The notes under the pieces are model-generated. The model made no database searches and had not been told where the DNA came from. It saw only the letters and a program-made list of their open reading frames with translations. Position numbers and translations under genes: made by a program. From Oopsacas minuta (lineage: Eukaryota > Porifera > Hexactinellida > Lyssacinosida > Leucopsacidae), in contig JAKMXF010000320.1 of assembly GCA_024704765.1 (NCBI GenBank), positions 248,001 to 312,000 on the forward strand: a stretch of 64,000 nucleotides of DNA, in the 5' to 3' direction. This document shows positions 57,856 through 64,000 of the stretch, in pieces (the first letter of the stretch is position 1; every line of letters begins with the position of its first letter).

Positions 57856-58609
57856 CAAGGGTTGTTCAATAAATAAGGAGGCTTTTTTTTCATTATTTAT
57901 ATAGTAAACCTATACTTATCATAATTGATTATCAAATGTTTCGATAAATTCCCCCTTTAACTTTATTCATCGTTTCCATCGTTCTGGTAACTTTTCCAGC
58001 CCAGTGGTATAGTATTCTTTAGGGATCCCTTTTTCCCACTGTTGTATTTCGTACTCCAGCCGTTTGAAATCCTCAAATCTCTTCCCTCGAAGGGGTCTCT
58101 TCATCTCTCCAAACAGCCAGTAGTCGCTGGGAGCCAGGTCTGGACTATACGGGGGATGAGGGAGGCATTCGAATCCTAAGTCGTCAATTGCAGCCATTGT
58201 CTTGGAGCTTACATGGGGACTTGCGTTGTCATGTTTCAGCAATACGCCACGTGTCAACTTGCCTCGCCTCTCACGTTTAATCGCATGATGCAATTCTTTC
58301 AATTCGTCAAGGTAATAATCACTGTTTATGGTGATCTTCTCAGGCAACCAGTCGAGGTGTATAATTCCTTCCCTATCCCAAAATAAGGTTGCCATTCTCT
58401 TCCCTGCTGATTTTGCGGCCTCTACCTTGATGGGTACAGGTTCATCACGTCTCTTCCACTGCTTCGATTGAGTTTTGCTCTCTAGTTTCTAATAATGAAA
58501 CCAAGTTTCATCCCCCTTTACTATACGATCCAAAAAGTCTTCCTCTGAGCTGTATTAGCTAGAATATGAAATCGATATATTAGTCTCATTACTTATTGAA
58601 CAACCCTTG
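57856..58609 (-). mobile_element. Internally deleted mariner
   Basis: The TIRs CAAGGGTTGTTCAATAA (57856) and ttattgaacaacccttg (ending 58609) are perfect, flanked by TA. At 754 bp it is about half of a full mariner. The N-terminal half of the transposase gene is deleted. Confidence 0.92.
57967..58560 (-). pseudogene. Mariner transposase catalytic half (D34D)
   Basis: The minus strand reads VKGDETWFHY then a stop (first Asp, about 58520), KRRDEPVPIKVEAAK and GKRMATLFWDREGI. An open frame then contains LLKHDNASPHVSSKTM (second Asp) and YSPDLAPSDYWLFGEMKR (third Asp, 34 residues later). It ends EKLPERWKR at 57967. The helix-turn-helix DNA-binding part is missing and one in-frame stop follows WFHY. 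It belongs to a different mariner lineage from the element at 3515, judging by TIR and sequence. Confidence 0.9.
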
Positions 58610-58611
58610 TA

Positions 58612-59160
58612 TAATCGATTCTGAGAAGATTAGTAACGTATGAAGTTATGTAAATGGCGGATAGATATATTGATATATTCTTTAGTCCATAAATACCAGA
58701 AGTGTGAATCAATAATTAACATAATATTGCTTATTGTCATATTACTCATGTAAGAAAAAAGGAAGTCGAATAATTATTGAAAGTTGAAACCATTGTAGAT
58801 AAATCTATACAGTTGAGGAAGTACTTGTAAATTTCGACAAAAGAACACAAATTAGAATAATTCTAACAAGTGAAGGTTACCACGAAACCAGAGTTGTAAT
58901 TAAGCCATTTAGTTGTTTTCTAAAAACAAAAGAAAATAAAATATTTGAAAATTTCAAATCATTTTTCAAATCAATTACGAATCACTTTTAATTCATGTTC
59001 AAATTTTGTTCAATTTTACAAATTTGGTGTCCAACTTCTCAATATTGTCCCTTTAGATGCATGTTTACTCCAACTAAATTTCATTAGAATCGGAGTTCAT
59101 TAAGGGTAGAGCAATCTACGGTAATACTATGTGGACTGCCATGGAAAATTTTGGAATTTT
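58612..59160. other. No gene seen
   Basis: AT-rich spacer without recognised repeats or coding sequence. Confidence 0.35.
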
Positions 59161-59560
59161 CATGGTCTGCGCAATTTAGTAGAAAACACAATGTCGAATA
59201 TGGCAAATAACCGAATCGAGTACTCTAAGGGTGGTTTCATGTGTGAAGACAATACATTTTCACTGCTAAAATTGAATGTAGATACAACTCGGTTATAAAG
59301 TAATTTGTTTCTCTCCCTTGAGGGAACGTTATATCCGAGTTCTACTGTGCGTATATATATACACACACACACAATGTAGTGTCCGAATAACGAACACGTT
59401 TGGACATTGTATCTATCCGTGTAGAGAATTGTCCGCTCCTCAGAGACTGCTTAAGTAGTAATTACATGCTAGACAAATTCAAAACGTGCCACAAGGTTTG
59501 TCCGTTGTAGGGGGTTGTCCGCTTCTTGGAGAGTCCGTTTTCGAAACTCTACTGTATATG
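59161..59560. repeat. Overlapping pogo-like ends and microsatellite
   Basis: Two Tigger-like ends face left: gttatatccgagttctactg (about 59330) and ttttcgaaactctactgta (about 59539-59556). A (TA)n(CA)n microsatellite lies between them at 59352-59373. Matching left ends were not identified with confidence. Confidence 0.45.
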
Positions 59561-59919
59561 TTTGTATGTCCAGAATTGATTGAAGAAACTCGAGGACCAA
59601 CCCAGGGCTGATTTTTGGCATACAAGGGTATTTTGGGTCTGGCTCGGACATGTTGAGTCTTCCAACGAAAATTCACACATGACGAAATTATGACTTCTTT
59701 GTCACCTTTTTGGATTTTCGAAAAACTGCACAGGCACTATACATGATAGAAATTGAAATTTGAATCACAGTTACTCCTTTCTATGCCAAATTTCCTGAAG
59801 TCATGATTTAGACCAAATACAAACTCATCATGGAATGATTACGTCATCATGATTATACAAAAATTCGAAATTGTTCAAATGTCGATCTATTCTAGAAATT
59901 CTAAATACCTGAGGCATAA

Positions 59920-60178
59920 AGGCCCAGATTACTAACCAAAAGCGACATAGCATCTCCAATGTCACCACAGGAGGCCACGGTATGTAATTTGGATGGACAA
60001 TGGATAATAAAATCTTAAATTTTCTGCTATATTATAAACTCGAGGCACGAAGTGCCGAGTTTATCCAGCCACGTAGCCACCAAAAGCACTAAGAAATATA
60101 TGTTTAATACTTAAGCTAACCTGCAGCACTAAGCTCTCGCGGAGTGACATAACAAGCGAAGCCGCGCTAGTACAGATC
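59920..60178. repeat. Dispersed 260-bp repeat, copy B
   Basis: Reverse complement of 20626-20885. It contains actcgaggcacgaagtgccg, a small palindrome, and ccaaaagcgacatagcatct. Orientation is opposite to copy A. Confidence 0.65.
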
Positions 60179-60179
60179 A

Positions 60180-60655
60180 ATCGCCTTTAGTATAGATAAT
60201 TAACAAAAGGAAATCAGCTAATAAGCATACTAAAGTCAATTAGTGTATTTACAATTTACAAGGAATATTGTTGCAAAAAATTACCCAATGAAATTCAAGT
60301 TTTCAATAGACTACTACTTTTGCCATCGTAAGGAAACGTATCTAACTGTATCTTTAGTAGGCTTTGGATCAGTATAAAAAGAACACTAATTATCACTCAA
60401 TTTTGGGGATGGCGCCATTCCAGGCTCTATTCAACATTAAACCTCCAATAGGATTATCTGAACTAGGAATCCCAGATGAAGCAGCGCACACTATTGTGTT
60501 TCGAAGATGACTTGAGGAGAGTGAGTGCCGATATTATTTGTGCACAAGATGAGGCTCCCGCAGAACTATATTTCTCTGAGTTTGAGGACGGATATCAACC
60601 TAATTTATTACATCCATTCCCAGAAGTATATAATCCCTACAACATCGATGGTAAC
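60180..60655. other. No gene recognised
   Basis: A frame of about 60 codons ahead of the MITE (60476 on: LLCFEDDLRRVSADIICAQD) has no recognised relative and runs into the repeat. It is left unassigned. Confidence 0.3.
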
Positions 60656-61305
60656 GGAACTTTCGTCCCAGGAAATTTCGTATCCGGAAATTTGGTCTCT
60701 TGGAATTTTCGTATCCAGAATTTTCGTACTCGGAATTTTGCATCCTTTAGCGGTTTTAGCAATGTTTATTTGTTTTATAGAAAAAAAGAAGATGGATAAT
60801 GTTTCAAAAGATCGATATAAAGGTAGCAAGGTTGCAAAAAGGTGGTAGAAAGGGCGGGATTTATAAGATATGACGGGATCATCAAGGGATATTTATTAGA
60901 TTAGCTAGCTAAAAGGTTATATAAAGGGTTGATCGGGGATTTAATGCTAGAGTAGATTCTGATGAATGTTTTGTTTTGATTTGCTATATGATGGTCTGGG
61001 GTGGGAGATATGTGTTAGCATAAGGGAAAAGATGATGGCTAGGTTTCGAACGGTCATTATTGTTGCTAAAGTCGACTGTAAGGTGTGTTATGTTTGGGAA
61101 ATTGGGACCAGGAATTTTTTTCGAATTTTTAGCGGAATAAGTAGTGTTTCTTTGTTTTATAGAAAATGAAGATGGATATCTATAGTGTTGCAAAAGATGG
61201 ATATAATATGTAGAAAGGTACGAAAATTCCAGATACGAGATTTCCAAGAGACCATATTTCCGAGACCAAGTTTCCGGATACTAAATTTCCTGAGACGAAA
61301 GTTCC
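60656..61305. mobile_element. MITE with arrays of GGAAATTTCGTATCC-like units
   Basis: The left end GGAACTTTCGTCCCAGGAA mirrors ttcctgagacgaaagttcc on the right. Inside each end the unit GGAAATTTNGTNTCC is tandemly repeated about four times. A further inner pair, gtttatagaaaa-gaagatgga, occurs at 60772 and 61156. 650 bp. No clear duplication flanks it. Confidence 0.72.
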
Positions 61306-61777
61306 GCCATTCATATTATCCCATTGAAAATTGAGATTCAACTTACAAAATAATTTGGTTTAATGTTCCAAATTAGGGAGGGGGGGGCTAATTTTGAAAA
61401 ATTTTCGGGTGCTGAATCTCTCATTTGGGGGACTAAAGCCCCAAAGTCCCCTTGGCCTCGCACCTGTCTGCTTAAAATTCAGTATCCTTTCTATAAAAAG
61501 TGGATGCTGGGACACCTTAGTATAGTTCACAATTTATTAAAATGGTTTGACGGTGCACATTTAGCAATTTCCAGAATGTACAATGGTTAAATTCAATCCT
61601 GATTGCTTAAAATACAAATTTAATGTAAAGCTGAAATAATGAAAAGGAGCGCGGTCCATTTTCCTGGAGTGGGAGCCGCAGTCCTTTCTCAGTAGCGAGC
61701 GGTTGCGGGAGCGTTTAATGCTCTGAGTTACTGCAACTTATATTGACTCTTGACAGAGTTCCCAAACCCTATTAATA
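61306..61777. other. No gene; GC-rich hAT-like debris
   Basis: gggagggggggg near 61378 and gagccgcagtcctttc / agcgagcggttgcggg at 61670-61710 have the composition of hAT subterminal sequence. No paired termini were found. Confidence 0.35.
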
Positions 61778-63932
61778 ACACAGGCCTACACTTTTAGTTG
61801 TATTGATTTTGTCAACTGATATATACTAATTGTGTGTTGCTGATTCCGATTATTTAGTCAGTTTCTCCCTAATACGTCAAGTTACCTCACAATCCTATTA
61901 CTACATTTATAGAACAAAATTGGTTTCAACCCTTATACGTTAGATTGGATCTATTAAATTTCTGAAAATATCAATATTTCATTCACTAAGAATAATGATA
62001 TAATTGTTACTAATATGAATGGAAGAAAGTGATACTATAAACATGTAATATGAGCACTATTCAATCTAAAAATTTCTCTTGTTTGACTTTCTTGAACGTT
62101 GTTCGTTAGGACAATCTCTTTTTAGGCACCAACAGTAATCTGCCATCATATGTGTGTCCCATCTTCCTTGATATCGCTGTTCCATCACTTTTATGTCTTG
62201 ATGGAATCGTTCACCTTGTTCTTCACTCATATCACCTAGATTATCCGGAAATCTATCAAGATGGTCTCTCAAATAATGAATTTTAATACTCATATTACAG
62301 CCAAGAGCATGATAGCTGTCGACTAACTCTGTGACTAGTTCTTTGTAGTTGGATGCCTTTTTATTACCAAGGAAATTAGAAACGACATTAGAGAAGCCTG
62401 CCACGCTCTCTTCTCTTCCTCGTTCATTGAATCTTTGAAGCTGTTATCTCTAAGTAACTTGCGAATCTGTGGACCTTTAAATATCCCTGCCTTTTTCTTC
62501 TCTTCACTGATTTATGGAAATAATTTCGGATATACTTGAAACAATATCTGTCTTTATCCAGTGCTTTGATGAATTGCTTCATTAAACCAAGCTTAAAGTG
62601 GAGAGGAGGTAGAATTATTTTATTTATATGTACCAGAGAGTTATACTGTCTCAATAACAAAGAAAATAGGGATACTTAGTGAACCCAGATTGTTGTCCTA
62701 ATAGAAAGTTGACCATTTTGAGATCAACACAGATGACCCAATCATGTGCAGAGTAGTTAATAATCTCTCTAATATCTCTTTCACATTATGTACTCCTCTT
62801 TGAGTTTAACTGAATATCCTATAGGAATTGAACCGAATATATTTCCATTATGGAGTAGTACACATTTCAGACTCCTTTTGAAGCTGTTAATAAACAGCCT
62901 CCAGTCACTTGGATTGTAGTTCGGAACTCCCATTGCCAGTAGAAGACCCTCAACATTTGGACAAAACACCAAACCATTCTTTTCGCAGAAATACTGTTGA
63001 AACTCTTGCTCCCTGTAACGATATAATGTTACCTTTGTTCCTTGATGGAATAGATTCTTTTCTTTCAATCTAGTTGCAAGCAACTCAGAAGATTCTTTCG
63101 AGAGGTCAAGGTCACGAATTAAATCATTCAATTCCGCTTGGTTAAAGAGAGAAGGCTCCGAGGAAGGACCTCGAAAATCAACATCATATTCACAGTCATG
63201 ATCATTGACTTCTGCAGAATTGGCACCATCTTCATCATCATGAGTCCGAGAAACTCTGTGAATATTGGTACAGGTAGATCACTACAATGAGGGACTGGTC
63301 GAATAGCAGATTCTAAATTTGGGTAATTCAGCAGGTGTCTGTCACTCTTTTTGCAGCCCATAACATTTACCATGCAGAAATACCAATCATCGAAATGACT
63401 TTTTGATTCTCTCCAAATCATAGGAATTCCGAAAGGGAGGTGTTTCTCTTTACCCTTACTCCAAGACCTCAATAATTCTACACAAGATTTACAGACCTTA
63501 TGAGGTGCCCAACTTTTGTCCTGGTCGCCCAGCTTAACTTTGAAATACGCATGGTAAGCTCTATTCACAAATTCAGTAATATTCTGCATCTGAGGTTTCG
63601 GAGTATAGTAACCACAAATATAACAAAAAATGTCTGGAGAATTGAAACACTTTCTTTTCGACATATCAACAAAATAGAATAACAGACTAGTTAAAAACCA
63701 ATAAGCAAATAAGACTATTTGAATATATATACTATGTACATAATGTTATTGTTGTAATATGTAATCATGATGAATTTTTGGCAAATGTCGAAATTTTTCT
63801 GAAAATGTAGTTATATGGTTGTGAAAAAACCTGACGTGATAGGAAAAAACTGAATAGATATTCAGAATCAGCGCACCTAAATTAGTCTAAATCAGTGATC
63901 AAAATATAAACAGCTGCAGTATAACATTTTTT
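61778..63932 (-). mobile_element. Unclassified TIR transposon, copy 2 (right TIR lost)
   Basis: Nearly identical to 536-2690. Differences noted include 61951 t versus 709 a, 63787 g versus 2545 a, and 63912 g versus 2670 a. The left TIR CACAGGCCTACA is intact at 61779-61790. On the right the match stops at 63932, exactly before where TGTAGGCCTGTG stands in copy 1, so the right TIR is missing and this copy could no longer be mobilised on its own. Confidence 0.85.
62066..63664 (-). pseudogene. Zinc-finger transposase-like gene of copy 2
   Basis: The same protein blocks and the same frameshifts as the gene at 824-2422: finger from ATG 63664, LNDLIRDLDLSKESSEL, DWRLFINS, LPPLHFKLGLMKQF, GERFHQDIK and MMADYCWCLKRD. 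Identical breakpoints mean both copies derive from one already defective source moved in trans, or one from the other. Confidence 0.7.
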
Positions 63933-64000
63933 AATGCCAATAGAACCAGAGCCTACGCACCTTTTCATTGACCAAATTTTCATGTACCATGGGTTACTTC

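Overview
The window reads as nuclear DNA of an invertebrate metazoan: AT-rich, host genes split by short introns with GT/AG borders (TYW3, SF1), an intronless stress gene with a phased heat-shock element, and a dense layering of DNA transposons. A paired family of coiled-coil plus NHL-repeat proteins resembles gene families I remember from sponge genomes, possibly glass sponges, but this is a low-confidence taxonomic guess. No bacterial operons, tRNAs, rRNAs or CRISPR arrays were seen.

Host genes. A Cys-rich single-pass membrane protein runs off the left edge (minus strand, 1-290). A decayed Hsp70 gene with its promoter lies at 26.8-28.9 kb. TYW3 (wybutosine biosynthesis) C-terminal exons are at 29.5-30.3 kb (minus). 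N-terminal exons of splicing factor 1 (SF1) are at 31.0-35.4 kb (plus). One SF1 intron holds a 1.4-kb-arm inverted pair of broken NHL-repeat genes. An intact intronless Ser/Thr kinase is at 38.1-39.2 kb and an intact TPGS2-like gene at 57.1-57.7 kb (minus).

Mobile DNA fills most of the rest. Clear elements with target-site duplications (TSDs) are: two D34D mariners (3.5 and 57.9 kb); hAT elements at 5.7, 8.6, 16.4, 37.1 and 56.3 kb; a MULE with ~100-bp terminal inverted repeats (TIRs) and a perfect 9-bp TSD (21.0-23.4 kb); and several TA-flanked pogo/Tigger-like MITEs. A second MULE (24.5-26.5 kb) appears to carry a C-terminal RING finger. Many are nested: a hAT in one arm of a fold-back element; a fold-back inside a hAT-like element; an unfamiliar transposon inside a pogo-like element; MITEs inside hAT genes.

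Two systems stand out. First, 17.4-19.5 kb (minus) is a frameshifted RAG1/Transib-type recombinase core. It keeps counterparts of all three catalytic acidic residues and of the Cys/His zinc ligands. Second, a multicopy family (0.5-2.7, 10.6-12.9, 61.8-63.9 kb, plus a solo end at 30.4-30.7 kb) has short CACAGSCCTRCR-like TIRs. It encodes a zinc-finger protein that I cannot place in a named transposase superfamily.
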